From positions 496,001-560,000 of the forward strand of contig CBDCWQ010000021.1 in the NCBI GenBank assembly GCA_965223435.1: DNA of 64,000 nucleotides. Direction: 5' to 3'. Below are positions 9,548 through 18,750 of the stretch, piece after piece. Each line of letters opens with the position of its first letter. Position 1 is the first letter of the stretch. The notes under the pieces were generated by a model. That model saw only the letters and a program-made list of their open reading frames with translations, made no database searches and had not been told where the DNA came from. This DNA is from CBDCWQ01 sp965223435 (GTDB lineage: Bacteria; Myxococcota; Kuafuiibacteriia; Kuafuiibacteriales; Kuafuiibacteriaceae). Both the position numbers and the translations under genes were made by a program.

Positions 9548-9559
9548 GACACGCTTCAA
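9547..9559 (+). repeat. Right 13-bp direct repeat / attachment site of the recombinase element
   Basis: AGACACGCTTCAA. It begins at the last base of the recombinase stop codon. On the minus strand it reads into the IS91-like fragment (KLLKRV). It is the right-hand partner of 6957-6969. Confidence 0.75.
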
Positions 9560-10010
9560 GAGCTTAGCCCATGGGATGTAGTTTCCGAACTTCAGGTTGG
9601 GGGCGTCGATGAGGTCCTCCACGGAAGACCGTACCTTGAGCTCGACTTCGGGAAGGGGGACCACGGCGTGGCGCAACTTCGCCGCGGGGGCTAAAATGCC
9701 CGAGTAGGTTACCATGTGTTTTTTCGGGGGTGGTATGAGCCACGCGACACGTCGTAAAAACTGGACCTTCTCAAGCTCCACGTGAGTGGCCCCCGAAGTC
9801 CGCGCTTTTCTCATTTTTACCCGAACCTTGCCATCCTCGGTTTCGCCTAGGGCTTCCTTGGCGAATGCGGGGCGCTCGGCATAGCGGCATAAACGCTCCC
9901 GACCGGCGGGGTCTTCTGCCGGGACTTGGACCCATGGGTGGATCGAGAAGGCCTGTGGGTCTCGATCTTTTCGCTCGCGGCCATGGTGGGCGGGCGCCAC
10001 TTGCACAGTG
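9560..10010 (-). pseudogene. IS91-like transposase, middle fragment (right part of interrupted gene)
   Basis: The minus strand encodes FSIHPWVQVPAEDP, RERLCRYAERPAF, VQFLRRVAWLIPPPKKH and WAKLLKRV, the Y2-transposase core of the IS91 family. It continues in frame to the fragment at 6799-6956 if the recombinase element is removed. The N-terminal zinc finger and HUH part are missing: homology stops near 10010, where an oppositely oriented relative begins. Non-functional. Confidence 0.8.
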
Positions 10011-10580
10011 GCTTGTGCTTCGGCTTTTTCCATTGAGGCAACCACCATCGTGCCGGCCCACGATGCAGCGGCAAGAGAACGCATCTGCCGGTACGCAGCC
10101 AGGCCACCGTTATGCGAGAACGCCGTTTCCATAACCGAAAACGGCAGGGTTCGGGTTGCACTCAAGCGACCACGAACCACTGGAGCCACCCACATTGAAC
10201 TTGAACCCCTCCAGTTTCTCCGCCGTGTCGCATGGTTGATTCCACCCAAAAAACGACCGCAACTCACATACAACGGAGTGCTCGCTGCAGCTTCTGCTTT
10301 CCGTGCACAGATCATACCGAAGGCCCCCATAGAGCTTAAACTTCGACCAAATAGTTCCGACTTATGCGAATCGATAACCACGCCTTTAACACGTCGTATC
10401 TCCTTGGCTCGACTCTTGGCACGTGTCTGGGATTTGGACGCCCTGGTTTGCCGATGCGGGGGTCGACTGAAACCCACCGCCGTGATTATTGCTCGAAATA
10501 CGATTCGCACGCTGCTTGACCACGTCGGTCTTTCATCTGAGCGACCCACTTTGGCATCCGCAAGGGCGCCACCTTTCTGA
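10008..10580 (+). pseudogene. IS91-like transposase, C-terminal fragment on plus strand
   Basis: A second IS91-family piece, now on the plus strand: FSIEATTIVPAHD, ERICRYAARPPL, LQFLRRVAWLIPPKKR, then LLARVWDLDALVCRCGGRLK and a TGA at 10580. It is related to, but clearly diverged from, the minus-strand copy that ends at the same spot, so the two meet head to head near 10010. The N-terminal half is missing, so this is a remnant. A GTG at 10008 opens the frame but is probably not a real start. Confidence 0.75.
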
Positions 10581-11330
10581 TGGAAATGTACAAGATCATG
10601 ACTGGCCAAATCGCAGCGCGCCCTCTGCATCGGGACCCGTTCAACTTGAGTGAACAAACTTGACATGACAAGACTGAAATCGGTTTCCCAGGACCGAAAC
10701 TCCTACGATAATTCTCCCATACTCAAGTCGATAGGTTCACATGTTCCTACCCTCGAAATTTCTACACTCGTTGATACTTGTCTGCCATGCGTTCGCGCTT
10801 CCTATTCTGCTATGGCATCAACCGACACCCGGGGTTTGACCTCAATGTGCGGCCACCCACGGACTGATCCTCGAACGCCCAAAAGCGCCCAACCCTGAGC
10901 GCATTTCAACGCCCCGCTTGCAGTCCCCGCTTTCCTTCTCCATGCCCCCCGCATTTTTTCTCTCTTCTCATGATCCCCTTGCTACGAAAATCATTCCGTT
11001 CAGCGCTTCCATTCCCCCAAAAACATGCGTTCTCTCTAGGTTTTTGAACCCGAACATTCTTTGCGCACACGCTTGTGACCGTCCACACCGATTCGTTTTT
11101 ATGTTTTGGCGTGATCTCAAAACAAGAGAACGTTAGAGTTCCTTCAGATCACGAAACCTAGGGGGCGTGTGACCCAAGCTTTCTGTTTCTTCTCGAGGGG
11201 AAAGGTTGCGCTTATGGGTTTATGTGCACCTGCGTGCCGAGCGGCCGTTGGGGGGGGAACGCATATGCTGAAACAAACCAATAAATGTGCTCAATCAGAA
11301 CTCTGCGACCGTCCGTCCCATAGAGAGGAT
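10581..11330. other. Intergenic stretch without a convincing gene
   Basis: About 750 bp between the IS91-like remnant and the RHS lipoprotein. Short open frames here have no ribosome binding sites and no recognisable motifs. The part from 10900 to 11140 is pyrimidine-rich on the plus strand and probably holds the promoter and leader of the downstream gene. The frame of the RHS gene is open back to a GTG at 11169, so a longer N-terminus cannot be excluded. Confidence 0.5.
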
Positions 11331-14300
11331 ATGCTCCTTCCTCGTGCGGCCACCGGTCGCGAGACATTCGTCCGCAACACCGTTCGCTATCTTCTCATTC
11401 TTATCGCTTTGGTATTGGCCTGTGGTGGAACCGACAGTGGCCTCGATGGAGACGCCAACCCTCCTCGGTGGCCTCAAAACGCAACCCTGAACGCGATCAA
11501 CATCGGAAGATCTGGCTTGACGCTGACATGGACGCCCGCGACCGACGAGGCGGGCGTTGTCTCCTACCACATCTACCAGGATGGGCAGCGCACCGCATCG
11601 ACGGCAAGCGCCACCACGGCATACGGCGTCTCCGGCCTGCAGCCGTCAACCGAATACGCATTTCGGGTGGAAGCGTCCGATGCGGCCGGCAACGTATCCC
11701 AAGGCGGCCCAACGCTCGAAGTGAGGACCACCGACGCGCCTCCTCCAGACGTGGCTACGATGGCACCCAAGCTCAACCCTGCGATTCCCACGACGCCTTA
11801 CACCGCTACCCGTTTCCTCTACGAGGGTCCCCACGCAGTCCAGACGGGCGTGGCGACCGGTGTCATCGAACCCCACCGGGCAAGCCTGATACGCGGCGTT
11901 GTCAGGCTACGCGATGGAGGCCCTCTGAGCGATGTCGCGATTTCCATCAAAGACCATCCAGAGTTTGGAAGCACGTTGTCAGACACCCAAGGCGAATTCA
12001 ACCTCGTCGTCAACGGTGGAGGACACTTGGTCGTCCGTTTCGAAAAAGAAGACTTTTTGCCGGTGGATCGACGCGTCCAAGTCGCTTGGGAAGGCTACGC
12101 TTTCACCGACGACGTCGCCATGATTGCGCTCGACGATCAAGTGACCACCATCGATCTTTTAGCAACGACAGGCATTCAAGTGGCTCGAGGAACGCCCGCC
12201 AAAGATGCTTCGGGGGAGCGCCAAGCGACCTTGTTTTTCCCAGATGGAGCCCGGGCAACAATGATCTTGCCGGATGGTTCGGAGGTACCGCTAAATACAC
12301 TGGATGTTCGAGCGACGGAGTACACTGTTGGTGAGGACGGGCCCAACGCGATGCCTGGACCGCTTCCTCCATCCAGTGCCTATACCTACGCCGTCGACCT
12401 GACCGTGGACGAAGCACTCCAATCCGGAGCCGAGAGCGTCCATTTTGATCCGCCCGTTACATTTTACGTGGAAAATTTTCTTGAATTCCCAGTCGGAGAG
12501 GTCGTACCCGCCGGGCACTACGACCGCCAAAAAGCCGCGTGGCTAGCGTCGGACAACGGGCAGGTTATTGAGGTTCTAGACATCGTTCGAGGCGAAGCAC
12601 GCTTGGACCTCGATGGAGATGGTCTCGCTGAAGACGCACAAGCGTTGCGTTCCGCGGGTATTCATACGGACGAACTTCGAAAGCTGGCGTCTTTGTACAC
12701 ACCGAGAACATCACTGTGGCGGGTTGCGATTCCTCATTTTACGCCATGGGACTACAACTGGCCGTATTCGCCACCGGAGGGTGCAACAGCTCCAAGGCAG
12801 CGTAGACCCAGAGTGGGCCCTGATGAGGAAGATGACTGCGAGCAAAGTGGCTCCATCATCGAGTGTCAGAGCCAAGTTCTTAGGGAGGAGATTGGCATCG
12901 TGGGAACACCCTTCAGCCTTCACTACAAAAACTACTCGGCAAAGACGTTTCGCACGATACGGATCCCACTGAGCTCTGAGGAAGTCCCTAAAGGGCTGGT
13001 ACGAATAGAGTTAGAGATCAAAATTGCGGGACAAAAGTTCACCAAGCGTTTTTCTCCGCAGCCCCTTCAGACTTACGAGTTTGAGTGGGACCAAATTGAT
13101 GGTTTTGAACGTCTTGTCTACGGCCGACATTGGGCCACTATTCGAGTTGGATACACATATGTGCCAGCGTATACGCCAGGCATTGCCCTTGCGCGGTCTT
13201 TTGCTCGCTACGGCGGTGCCACCGAGTTTTCACGTTCGGGAGTAGGGGCAGCCGCCGGAGCGAGCCGAGACTTGTCGATAACTTTGTGGCAGTCCTCTCG
13301 CATCGCACTCGAAGGGCGGTCAGCACTCTGGACCCTGAGTCCTCGCCACAAATGGGTCGGCGAGGTCCTGCGAAGAGGTGATGGCACACAGCAGGCCATA
13401 CTGAATACCAACCCAAATACCGAAATAGATGGACGACGCGTCTCTACTAAACCCCTTGATATCGCTGTCGGTCCCGACGGCAGCGTGTATCTTCCGGCGC
13501 CGAGTCGAGGAGGCGAGACCTATCTCCTCTATCAAGTAGACCTTGCGGGAAAGGAATCGGTGATTGCAGGAGGCGGCTCCGTCTGGGTGCGTGGCTTCGA
13601 CAGCACCACGAATGGGTCCGTCGTTCAAGGGGATGGGCTTCAAGCGCGTTCGGTTCGCTTCAGACACATGCGAAGCGTCGCTGTCGCGGCAGACGGCAGT
13701 GCATACCTGGCAGCAGATGCGGCCCTATGGAGAGTGTGGCCGAGCGGCCTTCTTGAGCATATCGCCGGAACAGTCGGGGAACAAAGAGCCTGGGAACCAG
13801 GCAGGACACCAGACGACGGACCGGGGAAGGATGTTCCATTGTTCACCGGTGGCATCGATGTAGATCCTGAAGGTTACATTTACGTTGCCGGGGGTACAAC
13901 CGTGCAGAAAATCGATCCCTCAGGCTACGTTACAACGATTGCCGGTGATGGTGTTCGAGGAGAATCTGGAGATGGCGGTCCGGCAGCCATGGCCCGATTC
14001 CTCAACGCTCAGGATGTCAGTCTTGGTCCAGACGGGAGCCTCTACGTTGCTGATCGATTCCGAATTCGCCGGATTTCACCACAGGGCAGAATAGAGACTA
14101 TTGCGGGAACGGGCGCCACTGGCAGTGCCGATTTTCGGCGCGTCCCTTTTCCTCAAGGTGCAAACGCGAGCTCCGTATTTATGAATCCAGGCAGCATCGA
14201 GGTCGCACAGGATGGCACCGTATTCTTTGGCAATCGTGTCTTCGTTTCCCCCGACGGAAGCCCCGGCGCGCCGAATTTTCGTCTTGCGAATCACATCGGA

Positions 14301-17300
14301 TTCATAAGGGATTCGCAAGTCTATGCCATGTCGTTCTTAAACGAGCTCATAGAGATCCCCGCTGCCCGTGGAGACCAAACGATCGCAGTGGCCGTCAAAC
14401 CTGATGGCACGATCGCTTCCACGGGTGGAGAAGATGATTTCTTTTCTTTTGGATCCACAGCCTATCGAGTGGTGGACTCCGGCGGAGACGAGCTCTATGT
14501 CTTTGACGGCCTGGGTAATCACGTAGAGACCGTCGATGCTGAAACCGGTGCCGTGATCTATTCGTTTTCCTATAATTCATCGAGAAGACTCACGTCGGTG
14601 CAAGATGTGGATGGAGACACAACCACCATCGAGCGTAGCGAGAATGGTCTACCCATTCTCATCACCGGACCCTACGGTCATCAGACCCGCTTAACGAACA
14701 ATGAAGACGGCTTCATCAGCGCCATCACCAACCCGAATGGTGAGACCTACTCGTTTACCTATCACGACCAACACGGACTGCTGGCCTCGATGTCAGACCC
14801 CAGGGGTTCGACCTCCTACTTTGAATACGACGAACAGGATCGCCTTACCCGCGACATCGACTCCGCAGGCGGCGAGCGTGTCCTTGTTCGGTCGGAACTT
14901 GAAAACGGATACGAGGTCGAATTCTCGTCACCCGAGGGTGTGAAAACCAGATACATCACCAAGACGCTCGAGGACGGCAGCCGAGAAAAGACCGTCCAAA
15001 ACCCAGACGGCACCCGTACGTCTGTCATCGAGAAACCCAAGGGCATCCGCGAGATGACCTATGCGGATGGAACAGTTGCCACCCTTGAGCTTCAGCAAGA
15101 CCCACGTTTTGGCATGCAGGCCCCACTGACCAAAAGGATGGAAGTCCGAACCCCCAGTGGCCTGACTTCGGTGACGACGGCCAAACGTGAAGTCGAACTC
15201 GATGACAGCGACACGCTTCTTAAGCAAACAGACACCGTGACCACCAACGGAAACGCGCGCCAACTCATCTACGACCGAACGGCCCAAACCTTCGTGACCG
15301 TGAGTCCTGAGGGCCGAGAGACCACCACTCGACTGGATGCCCAAGGTCGTGTCATCCGCGTCGAGGTCCCCGGGTACCTCCCGGTAGAATACGATTACGA
15401 CGAGCGGGGGAGGCTCTCCTCCACGAGCCAGGGCGATCGTGTCTCCCAGATGGTCTACGACGCTCGCGGCGAGATTCAAGCAACGATAGACCCTCTCGGT
15501 CGCGAAGAGACGTTCGAATACGACCTGACGAGCCAGCTGTTGAAAAACGTGCTCCCAGACGGCCAAGAAGTGAAATACCAATATGACCCCGCGGGCAACC
15601 TCACCAGTTTGAAACCCCCGGGCCGCCCCGCACACGCGTTCACGCATGATTCAAGAGGACTGAGCCAAAGCTACGTCATGCCTATGGTAGGCGACGGCGC
15701 CGGTCGCGTCGAATACACCTACAACCTTGATGCGCAGCTGACCGGTGTTCGCTTACCCGACCTCAGCGAGCTAGAAAATCACTACGATGCGATGGGACGT
15801 CTGACCCGTGCGGTCCGTCCCGAAAGCGAAACGACATTCGAATACGATGCCGATGCCGGAAAACTCATTGGCTGGAAGGATTCCTCCGGAGTGGATCTGG
15901 CCTACACCTACGACGGCCCCTTCCTCACCGATGTCACCTGGACCGGTGAAGTCAGCGGCCAAGTTCGTCGGACTTTCAACGCCGACCTGACCCTATCCAG
16001 CCTCACAGTCGAAGGCGGACAAACCATTTCCTACACCTACGACCGCGACGGACTGATGGTCTCGGCAGGCGCCCTCCAGGTCCGCCGAGATCCCGCCAAC
16101 GGCCTGATCGTCGGAAGCGAGCTGGGCACGCTCCGCACGGTCTTGAGCACGACCCCGTATGGTGAACGGGCATCTAAGACCGTCACCCAGGGTCAGACGA
16201 CGCTCTACGAAGCAACCCTGACTCGGGACCTGCTTGGCCAAATCGTTTCCGCAGCGGAGCAAGTTCAGGGCGAGGCCCAGCGCACCACGTACACCTATAC
16301 CGCCAACGGCCAACTGGAAACGGTTGGCAAAGGCGGCGCGGTGCAGGTCGAATATGCCTACGACGCCAACGGGAACCGCACCCTCGAGCGTCGGGTTCTG
16401 ACCAACGAGACCATCACGGCCGAATACGACGCCCGAGACCGAATGACCCGGTACGGCCCCCGCACCTACGCGTACAGCCCGACCGGATTCTTAACCAAGC
16501 GCACCGATACCGGCTCCCAGACGTCGACCGCATACACGTACAACACCGCCGGTGACCTGACCCACGTCTTGCTTCCCGACCAACGAGAAATTCGCTACGT
16601 GATCGATGCCGCCCACCGCCGTGTCGGCCGCCAATCGACCGGCCACCCCTTCAAGGGATGGCTCTACGGCGATCAACTCAACCCCATCGCCGAGCTCGAC
16701 GCCGACGGAAACATCGTATCCCAATTTATCTACGCGACGCAGCAAAACGCCCCCGACTACATGCTCAAAGGCGAGACCCTCTACCGTTTCGTGACCGACG
16801 TCCGTGGCAGCGTGCGCCTGGTAGTCAACACTACAACCGGCGAAGTGGTCCAGTCCCTTTGCTACAGTCCCTTCGGCCAGGTCGAAGGCGACACCAACCC
16901 CGGCTTCCAACCTTTCGGCTTCGCCGGCGGCCTGTACGACCCGGAAACCGGCCTGGTCCGCTTCGGCGCCCGGGACTACGACCCCGACGTCGGTCGCTGG
17001 ACGGCCATGGACCCCCTCGGTTTCGCCGCCGGCGACACCTCTCTTTACGTCTACGCCTTCAACGACCCCATCAACCTCATCGACCCGACCGGCGAACTGG
17101 TGTTCGTCCCCATCGTAGCCGCCCTCCTCCTTGCCGAAATAGCCCTCTCTGCCGCCGACGCCATCTCCGTCATCATGGACCTCATGGACCCCTGCCTATC
17201 GACCGCCAACAAGGCACTTTCCTTGGCCCTATTCGCCGCCGGCCTCGCCCTCCCCGGAGCCGGCTTCTCCGCCCTCAAGCGCGTCCGAAGATTCGCAAAA

Positions 17301-18041
17301 AAGGCCTGCTTCGCCGCCGGCACTCTCATCGTGACCGCCCAGGGCCAAATCCCCATCGAACAAATCTCCGTAGGCGACACGGTGTGGGCTCGCAACGACC
17401 AAACGGGCGAACACGCTTGGAAAACCGTCACCGCCACCATGTCCGCCCCCTCCAACAAAATCGTCGAGTTGACCCTCCTCCTCCCGAGCGGCACCCCCGA
17501 AGTCCTCCGAGTCACCGAATCCCACGAGTTCTGGACCGAACACCGTTGGCAACCCGCCAAAACCCTCGAATCTGGCCTTTCCGTCTGGACTCTGTCAGGC
17601 TGGTCCCGCGTTGAATCCGTCAGCAGCACCCCCGCCCCCCAAGAGGTCTACAACTTCACCGTCGAAGACTTCCACACATACTTCGCCGGCGACGCCGCCG
17701 TCTGGACCCACAACACCTGCATCAAAAGAGTCACAAGGGGACCACTGGTAGGAGCCGGAGCCAAACTTGAAAATATCACAGCTAGTCAAGCACGGAGGAT
17801 TCAAAATGCGGCCAATCGTTCGGGCAAGGAGATTGGTTTGGTCGGAAGCAGAGCGAAGGGTACAGCACGACCGGATTCTGATTGGGACTTTGTGATTGAT
17901 GCCAACCACAAGACCAGAAACAATCTCTCGCGGTCACTTCCTGGCGGGAAAGATGTCAAGCAGGGTGTGCAGAACAACCAAGATGTTTTCAAAGGGCAGG
18001 TCGACACCGCGAGGCCCCATATAATCTTTTCTCCGGAGTGA
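11331..18041 (+). CDS. Teneurin-like RHS/YD lipoprotein with Hint and nucleotidyltransferase-like toxin tip
   Basis: About 2236 residues. I chose ATG 11331 (GAGAGG just upstream) because it places a lipoprotein signal at the N-terminus (LILIALVLAC|GG); ATG 11264 and GTG 11169 are alternatives. Domains in order: fibronectin type III (about 47-133), carboxypeptidase regulatory-like (about 174-260), NHL-type propeller repeats (about 703-926), a long RHS/YD shell (about 1050-1840), and the RHS core (GLYDPETGLVRFGARDYDP, then INLIDPTGE). A hydrophobic stretch follows, then a Hint domain (about 1993-2130) with CFAAGT, TESH and a terminal HN. The tip (about 2130-2236) holds a minimal nucleotidyltransferase motif, GSRAKG (from 2172) then SDWDF (Asp2184, Asp2186). 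The likely role is a contact-dependent polymorphic toxin whose Hint domain releases the tip. A nucleotide-transferring toxin is inference from the motif. Confidence 0.88.
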   Translation: MLLPRAATGRETFVRNTVRYLLILIALVLACGGTDSGLDGDANPPRWPQNATLNAINIGRSGLTLTWTPATDEAGVVSYHIYQDGQRTASTASATTAYGVSGLQPSTEYAFRVEASDAAGNVSQGGPTLEVRTTDAPPPDVATMAPKLNPAIPTTPYTATRFLYEGPHAVQTGVATGVIEPHRASLIRGVVRLRDGGPLSDVAISIKDHPEFGSTLSDTQGEFNLVVNGGGHLVVRFEKEDFLPVDRRVQVAWEGYAFTDDVAMIALDDQVTTIDLLATTGIQVARGTPAKDASGERQATLFFPDGARATMILPDGSEVPLNTLDVRATEYTVGEDGPNAMPGPLPPSSAYTYAVDLTVDEALQSGAESVHFDPPVTFYVENFLEFPVGEVVPAGHYDRQKAAWLASDNGQVIEVLDIVRGEARLDLDGDGLAEDAQALRSAGIHTDELRKLASLYTPRTSLWRVAIPHFTPWDYNWPYSPPEGATAPRQRRPRVGPDEEDDCEQSGSIIECQSQVLREEIGIVGTPFSLHYKNYSAKTFRTIRIPLSSEEVPKGLVRIELEIKIAGQKFTKRFSPQPLQTYEFEWDQIDGFERLVYGRHWATIRVGYTYVPAYTPGIALARSFARYGGATEFSRSGVGAAAGASRDLSITLWQSSRIALEGRSALWTLSPRHKWVGEVLRRGDGTQQAILNTNPNTEIDGRRVSTKPLDIAVGPDGSVYLPAPSRGGETYLLYQVDLAGKESVIAGGGSVWVRGFDSTTNGSVVQGDGLQARSVRFRHMRSVAVAADGSAYLAADAALWRVWPSGLLEHIAGTVGEQRAWEPGRTPDDGPGKDVPLFTGGIDVDPEGYIYVAGGTTVQKIDPSGYVTTIAGDGVRGESGDGGPAAMARFLNAQDVSLGPDGSLYVADRFRIRRISPQGRIETIAGTGATGSADFRRVPFPQGANASSVFMNPGSIEVAQDGTVFFGNRVFVSPDGSPGAPNFRLANHIGFIRDSQVYAMSFLNELIEIPAARGDQTIAVAVKPDGTIASTGGEDDFFSFGSTAYRVVDSGGDELYVFDGLGNHVETVDAETGAVIYSFSYNSSRRLTSVQDVDGDTTTIERSENGLPILITGPYGHQTRLTNNEDGFISAITNPNGETYSFTYHDQHGLLASMSDPRGSTSYFEYDEQDRLTRDIDSAGGERVLVRSELENGYEVEFSSPEGVKTRYITKTLEDGSREKTVQNPDGTRTSVIEKPKGIREMTYADGTVATLELQQDPRFGMQAPLTKRMEVRTPSGLTSVTTAKREVELDDSDTLLKQTDTVTTNGNARQLIYDRTAQTFVTVSPEGRETTTRLDAQGRVIRVEVPGYLPVEYDYDERGRLSSTSQGDRVSQMVYDARGEIQATIDPLGREETFEYDLTSQLLKNVLPDGQEVKYQYDPAGNLTSLKPPGRPAHAFTHDSRGLSQSYVMPMVGDGAGRVEYTYNLDAQLTGVRLPDLSELENHYDAMGRLTRAVRPESETTFEYDADAGKLIGWKDSSGVDLAYTYDGPFLTDVTWTGEVSGQVRRTFNADLTLSSLTVEGGQTISYTYDRDGLMVSAGALQVRRDPANGLIVGSELGTLRTVLSTTPYGERASKTVTQGQTTLYEATLTRDLLGQIVSAAEQVQGEAQRTTYTYTANGQLETVGKGGAVQVEYAYDANGNRTLERRVLTNETITAEYDARDRMTRYGPRTYAYSPTGFLTKRTDTGSQTSTAYTYNTAGDLTHVLLPDQREIRYVIDAAHRRVGRQSTGHPFKGWLYGDQLNPIAELDADGNIVSQFIYATQQNAPDYMLKGETLYRFVTDVRGSVRLVVNTTTGEVVQSLCYSPFGQVEGDTNPGFQPFGFAGGLYDPETGLVRFGARDYDPDVGRWTAMDPLGFAAGDTSLYVYAFNDPINLIDPTGELVFVPIVAALLLAEIALSAADAISVIMDLMDPCLSTANKALSLALFAAGLALPGAGFSALKRVRRFAKKACFAAGTLIVTAQGQIPIEQISVGDTVWARNDQTGEHAWKTVTATMSAPSNKIVELTLLLPSGTPEVLRVTESHEFWTEHRWQPAKTLESGLSVWTLSGWSRVESVSSTPAPQEVYNFTVEDFHTYFAGDAAVWTHNTCIKRVTRGPLVGAGAKLENITASQARRIQNAANRSGKEIGLVGSRAKGTARPDSDWDFVIDANHKTRNNLSRSLPGGKDVKQGVQNNQDVFKGQVDTARPHIIFSPE

Positions 18042-18045
18042 AATT

Positions 18046-18339
18046 GTGAAATCGTCAACCAGGGTTGAGTTTGAGGTACTCGATGAGACAAGTAATGCGG
18101 TGGTGGCCCGCCACCCCGGAAGAAGTTTTCCGGGAGTGCTGATTCAAGGAGACACCCTGCGCAGTGTTCTAGATGACATTGAGGAACTTCAAGAAGAGGC
18201 GATGAAATGTAAGTGCAGCGCTGCGGAGGAAATTGTTCGTGCTCTGAGGGAAAGATTCACAGATCTTTTGCTACGGTACGAAAAAGCCCTCCGCAAGAAG
18301 GGACGTGATTTGCCTTATGCTAAGCCTGTCACGAAGTAG
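18046..18339 (+). CDS. Candidate immunity protein (DUF6959-like) for the RHS toxin
   Basis: 97 residues, starting with GTG 4 bp after the toxin stop; GGAG in the toxin's last codons serves as ribosome binding site. The N-terminus is a short beta-rich region with HPGRSFPGVLIQGD, a pattern I associate with DUF6959 proteins; the C-terminal half is helical and charged (AAEEIVRALRERF). Position directly behind a polymorphic toxin tip is the usual place for the cognate immunity gene. Like the tip, it lacks the strong C-ending codon preference of the preceding RHS/Hint region, consistent with the two having arrived together. The immunity role is inferred from context. Confidence 0.72.
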   Translation: MKSSTRVEFEVLDETSNAVVARHPGRSFPGVLIQGDTLRSVLDDIEELQEEAMKCKCSAAEEIVRALRERFTDLLLRYEKALRKKGRDLPYAKPVTK

Positions 18340-18609
18340 GGAAGAAAATTGCAATCCCTGTATCGCCTAAAGAACGATGACGCATGAGCCATACGCGGTA
18401 CCGTTGCGGATGGTCTGCAGTGTGTTCGTCGTGTGACTGGATTTCACCGTTGGCGTGTGGACAACTAAACTCGAGATGCGCAATATTGACGACCGAGATG
18501 CGGTCTTTTTTGCCCGTGTCGGAGGGGGCTTGCGCACCCAACAATGGCGGGGCATTTGGTCGACAAAATGGAACCAAGAGCCCATGTTTCTGATTAGGAG
18601 AGATACAGC
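18340..18609. other. Short intergenic stretch behind the immunity gene
   Basis: 270 bp with no supported gene. Open frames on both strands are short and compositionally unremarkable. It may contain debris from earlier toxin/immunity exchange, but I see nothing I can name. Confidence 0.3.
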
Positions 18610-18750
18610 ATGCGAGATCTCCCTAAGATCGGGAGCCCGGGCGGCGTCTCAGGCTTCCATGATAGCAGTCTTCTGCATTTGGAGCTCGATCCCGTGGAAG
18701 ACACGGTCTCCGTGGTCGTAACAACGTATCCGTTCTGCAGACCGCGTTGA
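18610..18750 (+). CDS. Small ORF, possible truncated immunity-type gene
   Basis: 46 codons starting ATG with an AGGAG motif 9 bp upstream. The product begins MRDLPKIGSPGGVSGFHDS and continues with alternating hydrophobic residues (LLHLELDPVEDTVSVVV), a beta-strand pattern typical of small cytosolic proteins. It ends abruptly with CRPR before an IS91-like remnant. It may be the 5' end of a second immunity-like or orphan gene cut by the mobile element. No family recognised. Confidence 0.35.
   Translation: MRDLPKIGSPGGVSGFHDSSLLHLELDPVEDTVSVVVTTYPFCRPR

Larger units (their letters stand above)
6957..9559 (+). mobile_element. Two-gene large serine recombinase element
   Basis: An insertion of about 2.59 kb (one repeat copy plus body) carrying a DUF5372-like gene and a large serine recombinase whose reading frames overlap by 4 bp. 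It is bounded by AGACATGCTTCAA at 6957-6969 and AGACACGCTTCAA at 9547-9559, 12 of 13 bases alike. The flanks outside the repeats are the two halves of one IS91-like transposase gene, and deleting the element with one repeat copy rejoins the gene in frame. This places both ends to within the 13-bp repeat. I see no terminal inverted repeats, which suits serine-recombinase integration rather than a DDE transposon. Confidence 0.82.

Noticed and set aside
10650..10898. 82-codon ORF in the intergenic region
   Set aside because: No ribosome binding site, Ser/Thr/Pro-rich without pattern, no recognisable domain.
17051..17629. Minus-strand open frame across the Hint domain
   Set aside because: Antisense shadow produced by C-ending codons of the RHS/Hint gene.
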